Of a DNA stretch of 47,807 nt, positions 25,002 to 33,287 are shown in pieces. Below the pieces are notes generated by a model. The model was not told the DNA's origin. It worked only from the letters and a program-made list of their open reading frames with translations, and did no database searches. A program made the translations under genes and the position numbers. The first letter of the stretch is position 1; every line of letters begins with the position of its first letter. The stretch spans positions 8,235 to 56,041 of the forward strand of contig PKYB01000028.1 of NCBI GenBank assembly GCA_003133565.1, in the 5' to 3' direction. The DNA is from Solirubrobacterales bacterium (GTDB taxonomy: Bacteria > Actinomycetota > Thermoleophilia > Solirubrobacterales > Solirubrobacteraceae).

Positions 25002-25687
25002 CAGAGCTTCGCGGGCAAGCCGGTGATGCGGAGCCCGGCATGCGTCTTGTGCCGTACGTTGATCGCGATCAGCAACGCGGTCAGCGACTCGGTTATGCGC
25101 GCCATCTCAAGACGACCACAGTCGACCGCGCGCAAACTGTCGATCCGCTCGACGAGCGCGGCGATACGCTCCTTGTCAGCGCGCGCGTCGCCGCAGATCA
25201 GCACATCCTCGTCGAGTTGGTGGGATAGATCGCTCAGTGCCTGCGCGCTCACGGTGTGCAGGCCAGCGACGACCGTGACACCCGCGCCGAGCATTTCCTG
25301 CGCCTGCTGTGCCGCCGAGCCCTGCCACACCCCGAGCATGCGCGTTGCCTTGCCGCCGACGGCCGCGGCGAGCGGGACCGTCGCATCGAGAACGAGCTGA
25401 CCTGGGTGGAGCGCGCCCACCAGGTTGGTCAGCGTCTCGGAGTGGCTGCGAAACGGGACACTCAGCACCACGATCTCGTTTGCGGCTGCCGCCGGCGCGT
25501 TCTCGAGTCCGCTGAAACGTGCTTGCGGCAACACCGCGCGGGCCCGCTCGGCTGTCTCCTCGGCGCGCGCCGCGTCGCGCGAGCCGATCGTGATCTCGAC
25601 GCCGGCTGCGGCCAGGCGCAGCGCGAGACCAAAGCCAAGCGCGCCGCTGGCGCCGATGATCGTGACCGATGTGTCGCTCGTCGGCAA
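24998..25687 (-). CDS. npdG: NADPH:F420 oxidoreductase
   Basis: A 229-residue reductase that exchanges hydride between NADPH and F420. Rossmann motif IIGASGALGFGLALRLAAAG (10-29) and NADP-binding IGSRDAARA are visible, followed by family segments VVLSVPFRSHSETL, LVLDATVPL, ARMLGVWQGSAA-like region and AGLHTVSAQAL. Its place as first gene of the F420 operon supports the call. TTG 25687 is the only start fitting the family length; a TATACT -10 box stands 8 bases before it, so the operon's transcript would be leaderless with a TTG start, which is unusual. Confidence 0.9.
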   Translation of the reverse strand: MPTSDTSVTIIGASGALGFGLALRLAAAGVEITIGSRDAARAEETAERARAVLPQARFSGLENAPAAAANEIVVLSVPFRSHSETLTNLVGALHPGQLVLDATVPLAAAVGGKATRMLGVWQGSAAQQAQEMLGAGVTVVAGLHTVSAQALSDLSHQLDEDVLICGDARADKERIAALVERIDSLRAVDCGRLEMARITESLTALLIAINVRHKTHAGLRITGLPAKLW

Positions 25688-25695
25688 GGCGGCCG

Positions 25696-25701
25696 AGTAT
25701 A
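25696..25701 (-). promoter_or_regulatory. -10 element of the F420 operon (leaderless)
   Basis: Minus-strand TATACT, five of six matches to TATAAT, stands 8 bases before TTG 25687. No convincing -35 was found. Confidence 0.5.
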
Positions 25702-25854
25702 GGCGTGGCGCTCTTGCGGGCAGGTCCTCCGCCTGACGGCGAGCGTCAGCGCGAGGTAACCTGGCGTGCACATGGTCGGCGTGCCACAGCTGCGGCTTTC
25801 CGACGTTGCTCGCCAGTGGCGCTCGGGCCTCTAGTCCGGTAGCGCCGAGGGACC

Positions 25855-26643
25855 ATGGACGCCACCGAGGCGCACGATCTGCTGGCGCTGGCTAGCGAGG
25901 CGGCGCTGGCGGCGGGAGATCTGCTGCTTGCTCGCTTCCAAGCCGGACCGGAGCGCGAAATCAGCGCCAAGTCGACGCCGACGGACCTCGTCAGCGAAGC
26001 AGATCTCGCCTCCCAGCGGGCGATTCGCGAGCTGATTGGCGCCCGGCGGCCCGATGACGGTTTTCTCGGTGAGGAGGATGGCGCGGACGTTGCTGGCTCG
26101 AGCGGGCTGCAATGGGTCGTCGATCCGCTCGACGGGACGATCAACTTCCTCTTTGGCATCCCTCAGTGGTGCGTAAGCGTAGCGGTCAAGGACGCCCAGG
26201 GGGCGGTCGCCGGCGTGATCTACGATCCAGTCGCCGGCGAGACCTTCAGCGCCGCTCGCGGTGAGCAGCCCGCTCGAAACGGGATCGCGATGGCGCCGTC
26301 CAACCGCGACGGATCTCTTGCTCAAGCCCTTGTTTCAACCGGCTTTGCCTACGACGCGCGCGTGCGCGCCGCGCAGGGTGAGGTCTTCGCGCGTCTGATC
26401 ACCAAGGTGCGCGACGTGCGCCGTTTCGGGTCCGCTGCGCTCGATCTCGCCTGGACCGCCGCTGGACGCTATGACGCTTTCTTCGAGCGCTCGCTGAAGC
26501 AGTGGGACATCGCCGCAGGAGTGCTGCTGTGCGAGTGCGCGGGCCTCGCGGTTCACGAGCTGGCGGCGCGTGACGAGCTGCCGTGGGGACTCCTCGTCGC
26601 GGCGCCGTCGCTCGTCCCGGCGCTGCTTGCGTTCGATCTCTAG
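25855..26643 (+). CDS. Inositol monophosphatase family phosphatase
   Basis: A 262-residue Mg-dependent, Li-sensitive-type phosphatase. Motifs: [12 protein letters not shown] (39-50), GEEDG (72-76), [17 protein letters not shown] (87-103) and, near the C-terminus, [15 protein letters not shown]. All metal ligands are present. The clade covers inositol-1-phosphate, histidinol-phosphate and fructose-1,6-bisphosphate phosphatases, and these cannot be separated here. The start is supported by GAGGGA 3-8 bases upstream. It is divergent from the F420 operon, and its TAG overlaps the icd stop by four bases, tail to tail. Confidence 0.9.
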   Translation: MDATEAHDLLALASEAALAAGDLLLARFQAGPEREISAKSTPTDLVSEADLASQRAIRELIGARRPDDGFLGEEDGADVAGSSGLQWVVDPLDGTINFLFGIPQWCVSVAVKDAQGAVAGVIYDPVAGETFSAARGEQPARNGIAMAPSNRDGSLAQALVSTGFAYDARVRAAQGEVFARLITKVRDVRRFGSAALDLAWTAAGRYDAFFERSLKQWDIAAGVLLCECAGLAVHELAARDELPWGLLVAAPSLVPALLAFDL

Positions 26644-28853
26644 AGCGTCGCCAGGGCCGCGATCAGCGTCGCGCTCGGGCGCATCGCCGCTGTGACCAGG
26701 TCGGGATCGGGCAGGAAGTAGCCACCGATGTCGACCGGCGCCCCCTGCACGGCGTTCAGCTCGCTCAAGATCGTCTCTTCGTCGGCGGCCAGCCGCCCGG
26801 CCAGCGTCGAGAAACGCGCGGCCAAATCGCTGTCCTGGCTCTGCGCGGCTAGCTCCTCCGCCCAGTAGAGCGCGAGGTAGAAATGGCTGCCGCGGTTGTC
26901 GATGTCGCCGATCTTGCGCTTCGGCGAACGGTTCTCCTCGAGCACGCGGCCGGTCGCCCGATCGAGCGTCTCCGCAAGGATCTTGGCGCCGGGTTCACCG
27001 GTCTGCGCCGCGAACAGCTCGAAGGCGGGTGTCAGCGCCAGAAACTCGCCGAGCGAGTCCCAGCGTAGGTGGTTCTCCTTGATGAACTGCTGCACATGCT
27101 TGGGCGCGGAGCCGCCGGCGCCGGTCTCAAACAGGCCACCTCCGGCCATCAAGGGCACGATCGAGAGCATCTTGGCGCTCGTGCCGAGTTCGAGGATCGG
27201 GAAGAGGTCGGTGAGGTAGTCGCGCAGCACGTTGCCGGTGACCGTGATCGTGTCCACGCCGCGCCTTGCGCGCTCGAGCGTCATGCGCGTGGCGGCCGCA
27301 ACGTCCATGATCTCGATCGTCAGCCCGCTCGTGTCGAGCTCCGCGAGCGCGGGGTGGACCTTCGCCAGCAGCTGGGCGTCGTGTGGTCTGCTTTCGTCGA
27401 GCCAAAAGATCGCGGGCGTGCCGCTCGCCCGGGCGCGCGTCACGGCGAGGCGCACCCAGTCCTGGATCGCGGCGTCCGTGGTTTGGCACAGGCGCCAGAT
27501 GTCGCCCTGCTCCACCGCGTGCTCGAGCAGCGTCTCACCGGAGCTGTCGACGACGCGCACCGTGCCCGGGCCCTGAACCTCGAAGGTCGTGTTATGCGAG
27601 CCGTACTCTTCGGCCGACTGGGCCATCAGGCCGACGTTGGACGTCGCGCCCATGCTCGCCGGGTCAAAGGCACCGTGCTCGCGGCAATGGTTGATCGTCT
27701 CGGCGTAGAGTGGCGCGTAGGAGTGGTCGGGGATCACGAACTTCGTGTCCTCCAACTCGTCCGCGGCATTCCACATCTGCCCAGAGGTACGGATCGCGGC
27801 GGGCATCGAGGCGTCGATGATCACGTCGCTCGGCACGTGCAGGTTGGTGATTCCGCGGGAGGAGTCGACCATCGCCAGTCCGGGGCCGTCCGCGTAAGCG
27901 GCCTCGATTGCGCCATGCACCGCGGCGCGTTCGGCCTCGGGCAATCGCTCGATCGCGCTCTGCAACGCCGCCATCCCGTCATTCGGGTTGACGCCGACGG
28001 AGGCAAGCGCGGCGTCGTGCTCGGCGAACAGCTCGGCAAAGTAAGCGCGGACCGCGTGGCCGAAGATGATCGGATCGGAGACCTTCATCATCGTGGCCTT
28101 GAGGTGCACGGAGAAGAGCACGCCCTGCTTTTTGGCTTCGGCGATCTGCGCCGCGAAGAACTCCTCGAGCGCCGCCCGGCGCATCACGGCGGCGTCGAGC
28201 ACGTCGCCGGCGAGGACGGGTAGGGAGCCGAGCAGCACGGTGGTCGCGCCGTCACGTGCGACATGTTCAATCGCCACCGTGTCCGCGTGGGCGACAGTTA
28301 CCGATCGCTCGGTGCTGTTGAAATCGCCTTCGGTCATCGTCGACACGTGCGACAGCGAGCCAGCTGACCAAGCGCCCATCGAGTGCGGATGCCGGCGAGC
28401 GTATTGCTTGACTGAGGCTGCGGCGCGGCGGTCGGAGTTGCCTTGGCGGAGGACGGGATTGACGGCGCTCCCCTTGACGGCGTCGTAGCGTTCGCGAACC
28501 GCCCGCTCCTCCTCGCTGTCGGGCTCGTCCGGATAGTCGGGGACCGCATACCCCTTGCTCTGGAGTTCGGCGATCGCCGTCTTCAGCTGCGGCAGCGAGG
28601 CGCTGATGTTCGGCAGCTTGATGATGTTCGCCTCCGGCGTGTGGGTCAGCGCGCCGATCTCGGCTAGTGCGTCGTGAAGGCGCTGGGCGGGGCTGAGACG
28701 TTCGGGAAACTGGGCGAGAATCCGTCCGGCGAGCGATATGTCGCGTAGCTCGATCTCGACGTTTGCCGCGGCGGCAAACGCTTGGAACACCGGGAAAAGC
28801 GACCGCGTAGCGAGCGCCGGAGCCTCGTCGGTGAGCGTGTAGATGATCTTCAT
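26640..28853 (-). CDS. icd: Isocitrate dehydrogenase, NADP-dependent, monomeric type
   Basis: A 737-residue enzyme oxidatively decarboxylating isocitrate to 2-oxoglutarate in the TCA cycle. Size and sequence match the monomeric class: [19 protein letters not shown] at the N-terminus, [17 protein letters not shown], the catalytic-site region [26 protein letters not shown], and the C-terminal [17 protein letters not shown]. The ATG at 28853 gives the family N-terminus. The gene follows the GFA protein gene by 70 bases on the same strand; a functional link is not evident. Confidence 0.95.
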   Translation of the reverse strand: MKIIYTLTDEAPALATRSLFPVFQAFAAAANVEIELRDISLAGRILAQFPERLSPAQRLHDALAEIGALTHTPEANIIKLPNISASLPQLKTAIAELQSKGYAVPDYPDEPDSEEERAVRERYDAVKGSAVNPVLRQGNSDRRAAASVKQYARRHPHSMGAWSAGSLSHVSTMTEGDFNSTERSVTVAHADTVAIEHVARDGATTVLLGSLPVLAGDVLDAAVMRRAALEEFFAAQIAEAKKQGVLFSVHLKATMMKVSDPIIFGHAVRAYFAELFAEHDAALASVGVNPNDGMAALQSAIERLPEAERAAVHGAIEAAYADGPGLAMVDSSRGITNLHVPSDVIIDASMPAAIRTSGQMWNAADELEDTKFVIPDHSYAPLYAETINHCREHGAFDPASMGATSNVGLMAQSAEEYGSHNTTFEVQGPGTVRVVDSSGETLLEHAVEQGDIWRLCQTTDAAIQDWVRLAVTRARASGTPAIFWLDESRPHDAQLLAKVHPALAELDTSGLTIEIMDVAAATRMTLERARRGVDTITVTGNVLRDYLTDLFPILELGTSAKMLSIVPLMAGGGLFETGAGGSAPKHVQQFIKENHLRWDSLGEFLALTPAFELFAAQTGEPGAKILAETLDRATGRVLEENRSPKRKIGDIDNRGSHFYLALYWAEELAAQSQDSDLAARFSTLAGRLAADEETILSELNAVQGAPVDIGGYFLPDPDLVTAAMRPSATLIAALATL

Positions 28854-28923
28854 CGCGAGCGCTGCACCCTATCGAGCGCTGATTGGAAGGGGAGGCAGCC
28901 ACCGTTTGGGGCGGCGCCACAGG

Positions 28924-29325
28924 TCACGCGGGCGATACCGCGTGCTCGTCGAACTGCGGCAACTCGTCGGTGATATCGAACCACGCTGCCTTCGAGCCGA
29001 CGAAAATGTGGTGTGTCGGGCGGATCGTGGGCGCGTCGACGAGCGAGCCCATCGCGACGTGCACGTACTCGCCACTTCTGACGACGGAGAAAAGGAACGA
29101 CCCGCAGAGGCGGCAACGCGTGTCGTTCGCGTCTTCCTCGCCGAAGATGACGAGATCGTCAAGCCCTTGGGTTATCTCCAGCTTCTCGCGCTCGATTCCG
29201 GCAAACGGCTTGAACGCCGAGCCGGTCGCAGCGCGACATCCCGAGCAGTGACAATTTGCCGCGTAGCGGAACGCGTCCCTGACCACGTAGCGCACGGCGT
29301 CGCATCGACACCGACCTTCGAGCAT
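28924..29325 (-). CDS. GFA/CENP-V family zinc-binding protein
   Basis: A 133-residue protein from ATG 29325. Cysteines C6, C8, C25, C27, C30 and C71, C74 (CRCD, CHCSGC, CRLCGS) are the metal ligands of the glutathione-dependent formaldehyde-activating-like fold, which binds two zinc ions. Most members are not formaldehyde-activating enzymes and have no known reaction. The frame remains open upstream to 29544 but that part is not conserved and carries no signal. Divergent from the PPOX gene with a 221-base region between. Confidence 0.85.
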   Translation of the reverse strand: MLEGRCRCDAVRYVVRDAFRYAANCHCSGCRAATGSAFKPFAGIEREKLEITQGLDDLVIFGEEDANDTRCRLCGSFLFSVVRSGEYVHVAMGSLVDAPTIRPTHHIFVGSKAAWFDITDELPQFDEHAVSPA

Positions 29326-29442
29326 ACGACCGGTCGTTTGGCTCTCGGATAGCTCTCTCGCGCTCGCGCGGCTCACGACCCAATCGTCGCAGCATCGCGT
29401 TCGCGTCGTTGGGCCGCTCGGGCGCCAACCGCGGATAGCGGG

Positions 29443-29472
29443 AATCCCGGAATGCGTGAGTATCCTGGGATT
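29443..29472. promoter_or_regulatory. Inverted repeat in the GFA/PPOX divergent region
   Basis: AATCCC (29443-29448) and GGGATT (29467-29472) are inverted arms 18 bases apart, in the region holding both promoters. Candidate operator only. Confidence 0.25.
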
Positions 29473-29546
29473 ATGCGTAGCCGGGTCGGTGGCTAGGCAG
29501 AATCTCGCATCTCCACACCGATTGCTTGCCAGCGAAGGAGTCATTC

Positions 29547-29963
29547 ATGCCGGGCATCCTCGATCACGTCCCCGACAGCCACCGTGATCTGCTGCAGTCT
29601 CCACTGACGGCGACGCTCACCACGATCGACGGTCGCGGTCGTCCACATTCGACGGCGGTCTGGTATCTCATCGACGATGACGGGCAGCTGAAGGGCTCGA
29701 TCACGTCTGAGCGCGTGAAGTTCAAGAACCTGAGCAGGAATCCGAATTGCGATCTGTTCATCATCGATCCCGAGAATCCGTACCGAACGTTGGAGGTGCG
29801 TGCCGAGGCCGATCTCACGCCCGATCCACAGAAGGCGACGGTCTCCAAGTTCGCCAAGCTCTACAACGTCGACGAAGCGATGCTGCTGGCGGCCGGGGAT
29901 GACCGGTACACAATCACCTATCGGCCCAGGCGTATCGTCGTCAATCCGCCCTCGCAGGACTAA
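29547..29963 (+). CDS. PPOX-class (split beta-barrel) F420-dependent oxidoreductase
   Basis: A 138-residue protein. The pattern TATLTTIDGRGRPHSTAVWYLIDDDGQL, SERVKFKNLSRNPNCDLFIID and RTLEVRAEADL fits the pyridoxamine-oxidase-like split barrel of the FDOR-B group, members of which use F420, and F420 genes lie 4 kb away. FMN, F420 or haem binding cannot be separated on sequence. AAGGAG lies 6 bases before ATG 29547, so the start is certain. It is followed by a secreted-protein remnant. Confidence 0.85.
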   Translation: MPGILDHVPDSHRDLLQSPLTATLTTIDGRGRPHSTAVWYLIDDDGQLKGSITSERVKFKNLSRNPNCDLFIIDPENPYRTLEVRAEADLTPDPQKATVSKFAKLYNVDEAMLLAAGDDRYTITYRPRRIVVNPPSQD

Positions 29964-29965
29964 CC

Positions 29966-30130
29966 CATCTGCCACGCAGCTTCGCAACCAGGTTCGGTGG
30001 CCGGCGAGGGTGGCACTTCGTGATCGACGGCACGCTGCACTCAGATGGCCACGCAAGTGGCACGCTTAAAATCACGACCAAGCCCAAGGGCTGCACCACG
30101 GGCCGAACCGCCTGGACAGCCACTATCTGA
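29966..30130 (+). pseudogene. C-terminal remnant of a secreted beta-sandwich protein
   Basis: A frame shifted relative to the PPOX gene runs to TGA 30128-30130. Its last 40 residues include DGTLHSDGHASGTLKITTK and a closing GCTTGRTAWTAT segment, like the end of small extracellular proteins with a repeated Ser/Gly/Thr beta-hairpin and a final Cys/Trp strand. There is no start codon, signal peptide or Shine-Dalgarno. I read it as the tail of a deleted gene. The match is from pattern memory only. Confidence 0.4.
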
Positions 30131-30270
30131 CCGGGCGGCGTTCACCGGGCGTCCGTGCGAGGCAGGAATACCCGGATCCTGACGGCGCCCTGAGAGCGCC
30201 CGCTGTGACAGTGGGGCACCCGGGCGAAAGCTGTCGAGATCGTAGTATCACGCCCTCGCCACAGCGACCT
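30131..30270. other. Non-coding region before tRNA-Leu
   Basis: No ORF is supported. It holds a GGCGC/GCGCC hairpin with a 7-base loop around 30183-30199 and a TAGTAT -10-like hexamer (30243-30248) 22 bases before the tRNA. Confidence 0.4.
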
Positions 30271-30354
30271 GCGGGCGTGGTGGAATTGGTAGACACGCCG
30301 GCCTTAGGAGCCGGTGGGCGAAAGCCCTTGGGGGTTCAAGTCCCTCCGCCCGCA
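30271..30354 (+). tRNA. tRNA-Leu (anticodon UAG)
   Basis: An 84-base class II tRNA. The acceptor arms GCGGGCG (30271-30277) and CGCCCGC (30347-30353) pair perfectly, with A as discriminator. The anticodon stem CCGGC/GCCGG encloses the loop CTTAGGA with anticodon TAG, and GGTTCAAGTCC forms the T loop region. A variable arm (TGGGCGAAAGCCCT) with a good stem is present, as expected for tRNA-Leu. The CCA end is not encoded. Decodes CUA and probably other CUN codons. Confidence 0.95.
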
Positions 30355-30381
30355 TGATGAGGGACTGAGATCCGCGCAAGC

Positions 30382-30411
30382 TTGACTGGGCCGAGCCTGC
30401 TCGTCTACGGT
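30382..30411 (+). promoter_or_regulatory. Promoter upstream of rhaB
   Basis: TTGACT (30382-30387) and TACGGT (30406-30411) are spaced by 18 bases. TACGGT is the same -10 as at the alpha/beta hydrolase. Transcription should start about 30418, at the GTG of a short upstream ORF. Confidence 0.45.
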
Positions 30412-30417
30412 TGTTTC

Positions 30418-30552
30418 GTGAGAAGCCGGCACCGTTTCGAACGAAACCGGACTTCCCTCCGCCCGCGCTCACGGCCGCCGGGGGCGGACGAGCCGATGCA
30501 AGCCAGGTGCAACCACCGTCGCCGGCAAACTCCGAGCGAGCGCCGCCCTTGA
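30418..30552 (+). CDS. Putative leaderless upstream ORF coupled to rhaB (44 residues)
   Basis: GTG 30418 lies 6 bases after the TACGGT -10 box. The frame runs 44 codons and ends in TGA 30550-30552, which overlaps the TTG start of rhaB as TTGA. The peptide is very rich in arginine and unrecognised, so a functional product is doubtful; coupling of ribosomes to the rhaB start is the proposed role. The same arrangement precedes meaB. Confidence 0.35.
   Translation: MRSRHRFERNRTSLRPRSRPPGADEPMQARCNHRRRQTPSERRP
30434..30447. promoter_or_regulatory. Inverted repeat GTTTCG-AA-CGAAAC downstream of the rhaB promoter
   Basis: Perfect 6-base arms with a two-base centre lie about 16-29 bases after the predicted transcription start. 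Its core TTCGAA recurs upstream of rhaI, rhaS and rhaD. Candidate operator for the rhamnose regulator. Confidence 0.35.
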
Positions 30553-32063
30553 GTGCCACGCGGGCCTTTGCGGCTGTGGATCTTGGCGCCGACAGCGGGC
30601 GTGTCGTGCTCGGGCGCGTCGACGAGCACTCGGTGTCACTCGAGGTCGTACACCGCTTTGCGAACCGCTCGCTGCGCCTTCCCGACGGCTTGCACTGGAA
30701 CCTGCTCGGCCTCTTCGCCGACACGCTCGAGGGGCTTTCCCGCGCGGCCGCGAAGGCGCCGCTCAGCGGGATCGGCGTCGACTCCTGGGGTTGCGACTAC
30801 GGACTGCTCGACGGGGCCTCGCACCTGCTCGGCCTGCCTTTCCACTACCGCGACCAGCGCACGCAGGGGATGATCGAACGCGTCCACGGACGCGTCGGCC
30901 GCGAGGAGTTGTACGGCGTGACTGGCATCCAGACGATGGCGATCAACACGATCTTCCAGCTTGAGGCCGAGAGCGACGGTGTCGCGTTGCCGGCCGCCGC
31001 GCGCATCGCTCTGGTGCCGGACCTTTTCGGCCTGTGGCTGACGGGCGAGCTCGCCAACGAGGACACGGCCGCCTCTACCACTGGCCTACTCGACGCCGGA
31101 AGCGGCGACTGGGCACGCGCGCTGATCGCTCGTCTCGGCTTCCCGGCGGCTCCGTTTGCTGCCAGCCCGGTGGCTCCGGGGACGCTGCTGGGGCCGCTCC
31201 TGTCGCTACACGGCGAGCTCGCCGGCGCGGCGGCGGGGGCGCCGGTCTGGACCGTCGCGGGGCACGACACGGCTTCGGCCTTCGCCGCGACGCCGCTGCA
31301 GGGCCCGCACGAGGCGGTGCTCTCCTCGGGCACTTGGTCGCTGCTTGGGCTGGAGGTCGCGACGCCGTTTCTCGGCGCCGACGCGTCCGCGCTCAACTTC
31401 ACCAACGAGCGCGGCATTGACGGGACCATCCGCCTGCTACGCAACGTCATGGGGCTGTGGCTGCTGCAGGAGTGTCGCCACGCCTGGGCGCGCAACGGCA
31501 GTGCCTCGGAGTACAACGAGCTACACGCCCTCGCGGACGCGGCGTCTGCGGACGTTGCGCTGTTCGATCCCGACGACGACACGCTGCTCGCGCCGGGTGA
31601 CATGCCCGGGCGGATCGCTGCGCTCTGCCGCGCCAGCGGACAGGACCCGCCAACCAGTCCCGGCGAGACGGTCCGCTCGATCCTCGTTTCGCTCGCGTGC
31701 AAGTACCGGCTCGTGCTCGACCGGCTCGAGCGCGTGACGCAACGCGAAATCGAGCGTGTGCACGTCGTCGGCGGCGGTGCCCGCAACACCCTGCTCTGCC
31801 GGCTGACCGCCGATCTGTCCGGACGCGAGCTGGTTGCCGGGGCCGACGAGGCGACCGCGCTGGGCAACGTATTGATCCAGGCGCGTGCCACCGGCGAGCT
31901 CGGCGGCACGCTCGCAGACCTGCGCTCGCTCGCCGCCGCGTCCTCGAAGACCGTCACCTATGAGCCCGCCGACGAGCTGCGGGCGTCCGAGGTCTATGCC
32001 CGGTTCCTCACCGTCACCGGGCTCGATGCAGAGAGCCCCAAACCGACTAAAGTCGGCCCCTAG
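30549..32063 (+). CDS. rhaB: Rhamnulokinase
   Basis: A 504-residue FGGY-family kinase phosphorylating L-rhamnulose to L-rhamnulose 1-phosphate. The N-terminal ATP-site motif AAVDLGADSGRVVLG, the sugar-binding DSWGCDYGLLD with FHYRDQRTQGM, TVAGHDTASA, SSGTWSLLGLE, and the C-terminal VVGGGARNTLLCRLTAD are clear. TTG 30549 places the first strand as in the family; a GTG at 30507 is possible. Neither has a Shine-Dalgarno sequence. Downstream rhaI starts 21 bases after the stop. First gene of a two-gene operon separated from the transport operon by the regulator. Confidence 0.9.
   Translation: MSATRAFAAVDLGADSGRVVLGRVDEHSVSLEVVHRFANRSLRLPDGLHWNLLGLFADTLEGLSRAAAKAPLSGIGVDSWGCDYGLLDGASHLLGLPFHYRDQRTQGMIERVHGRVGREELYGVTGIQTMAINTIFQLEAESDGVALPAAARIALVPDLFGLWLTGELANEDTAASTTGLLDAGSGDWARALIARLGFPAAPFAASPVAPGTLLGPLLSLHGELAGAAAGAPVWTVAGHDTASAFAATPLQGPHEAVLSSGTWSLLGLEVATPFLGADASALNFTNERGIDGTIRLLRNVMGLWLLQECRHAWARNGSASEYNELHALADAASADVALFDPDDDTLLAPGDMPGRIAALCRASGQDPPTSPGETVRSILVSLACKYRLVLDRLERVTQREIERVHVVGGGARNTLLCRLTADLSGRELVAGADEATALGNVLIQARATGELGGTLADLRSLAAASSKTVTYEPADELRASEVYARFLTVTGLDAESPKPTKVGP
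32043..32056 (+). repeat. Hairpin at the end of rhaB
   Basis: CCGACT-AA-AGTCGG lies in the last codons of rhaB, 29 bases before the rhaI start. The loop is tight for RNA; it may affect processing or readthrough rather than terminate. Confidence 0.25.
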
Positions 32064-32084
32064 AACGATTCGAAAGGCGAAGCC

Positions 32085-33278
32085 ATGAGCGACTCCAGTC
32101 ACGATTACGACCACCTGGCGAGCCGGCTGCGCGAGGATGGCTGCGACGTCGAGGCCGTGGAGCGGGCCCTCGGGGCGCTCGTGATCGAGACGCCGTCGTG
32201 GGGTTTTGGTGACTCCGGCACGCGGTTTGGCGTCTTCGCCCAGGCGGGTCGGCCGCGCGATGTTTTTGAGCGCTTCGACGATGCCGCTGAGGTGCATCGC
32301 CTCACTGGCACGGCCTCGGCGGTCGCGACGCACTTCCCCTGGGATGCGACAGATGATCTCGGTGCGCTGCGCGACCACGCGGCCGAGCTCGGGCTGAGCT
32401 TCGGCGCCGTCAACCCCAACGTCTTCCAGGATCCCGACTACAAGCTCGGCTCGGTCGGCAATCCCGACCCGGCGATCCGCGCCAAGGCGGTCGATGCGCT
32501 GATCGAGTGCGTGGCGATCGCGACCGAGCTCGGCTCGACCGCCCAGTCGCTGTGGTTCGCCGACGGCACCAACTACCCCGGTCAGGACAACCTCACCGAG
32601 CGCCACGAGCGAGTCGTGGAGTGCCTCAGCGAGCTCTACGCGGCGCTGCCGCCGGAGCAGGAGCTGCTCGTCGAGTACAAGTTCTTCGAGCCGGCGTTCT
32701 ACTCCACCGACATCCCGGACTGGGGAACGGCGATCGCGATCTGCCGCCGGCTCGGCGAGCGCGCCCGCGTGCTGGTCGACTTCGGTCATCACGCCCAGGG
32801 CACCAACGTGGAGCAGATCGTGGCGCTGATCGCCAACGAGAACCGCCTCGGTGGCTTTCACTTCAACGACCGCAAGTACGCCGACGACGACCTGCTGGTC
32901 GGCTCGGTCAACCCGTTCGCGCTCTTCCTGGTGTTCTCCGAGCTGGTCCTCGGCGGCCGCCCGCTGCCGCGCCTCACGATCGACCAGTCGCACAACATCG
33001 AGGAGAAGGTCGAGGCGATGATTCTCAGCGTTGTCACGATCCAGGAGGCCTACGCCCGGGCCCTGCTGATCGATCGCGACGCGCTCGCGCAGGCGCAGGG
33101 CGCCGGTGATGTGCTCGGCGGGTATGAGCTGCTCCAGCGCGCCTACCAGACCGATGTGCGACCGCTATGCGCGCATGTGCGCGAACTGCTCGGTGCTGCG
33201 CCAGACCCGGTTAGCGCCTTCCGCGCCTCGGGCTACGTTGCACAGATCGCGGAGCGGCGGGGCGGGGTGCGCGTCTAG
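32085..33278 (+). CDS. rhaI: L-rhamnose isomerase (RhaI type)
   Basis: A 397-residue TIM-barrel aldose-ketose isomerase of the Pseudomonas stutzeri-type family, distinct from E. coli RhaA, converting L-rhamnose to L-rhamnulose. Seen: IETPSWGFGDSGTRFGVF near the N-terminus, HFPWD, SLWFADGTNYPGQ, LVEYKFFEPAFY with metal-binding Glu, LVDFGHHAQGTN, GGFHFNDRKYADDDL with the metal Asp/His, and IDQSHNIEEKVE. Start ATG 32085 has AAAGG about 8 bases upstream (TTCGAAAGG). Coupled with rhaB; ends 9 bases from the converging regulator gene. Confidence 0.92.
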   Translation: MSDSSHDYDHLASRLREDGCDVEAVERALGALVIETPSWGFGDSGTRFGVFAQAGRPRDVFERFDDAAEVHRLTGTASAVATHFPWDATDDLGALRDHAAELGLSFGAVNPNVFQDPDYKLGSVGNPDPAIRAKAVDALIECVAIATELGSTAQSLWFADGTNYPGQDNLTERHERVVECLSELYAALPPEQELLVEYKFFEPAFYSTDIPDWGTAIAICRRLGERARVLVDFGHHAQGTNVEQIVALIANENRLGGFHFNDRKYADDDLLVGSVNPFALFLVFSELVLGGRPLPRLTIDQSHNIEEKVEAMILSVVTIQEAYARALLIDRDALAQAQGAGDVLGGYELLQRAYQTDVRPLCAHVRELLGAAPDPVSAFRASGYVAQIAERRGGVRV

Positions 33279-33287
33279 CTGCAGGCG

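Noticed and set aside
31521-32993. 490-codon minus-strand frame
   Set aside because: Antisense to rhaB and rhaI, which have unmistakable motifs.
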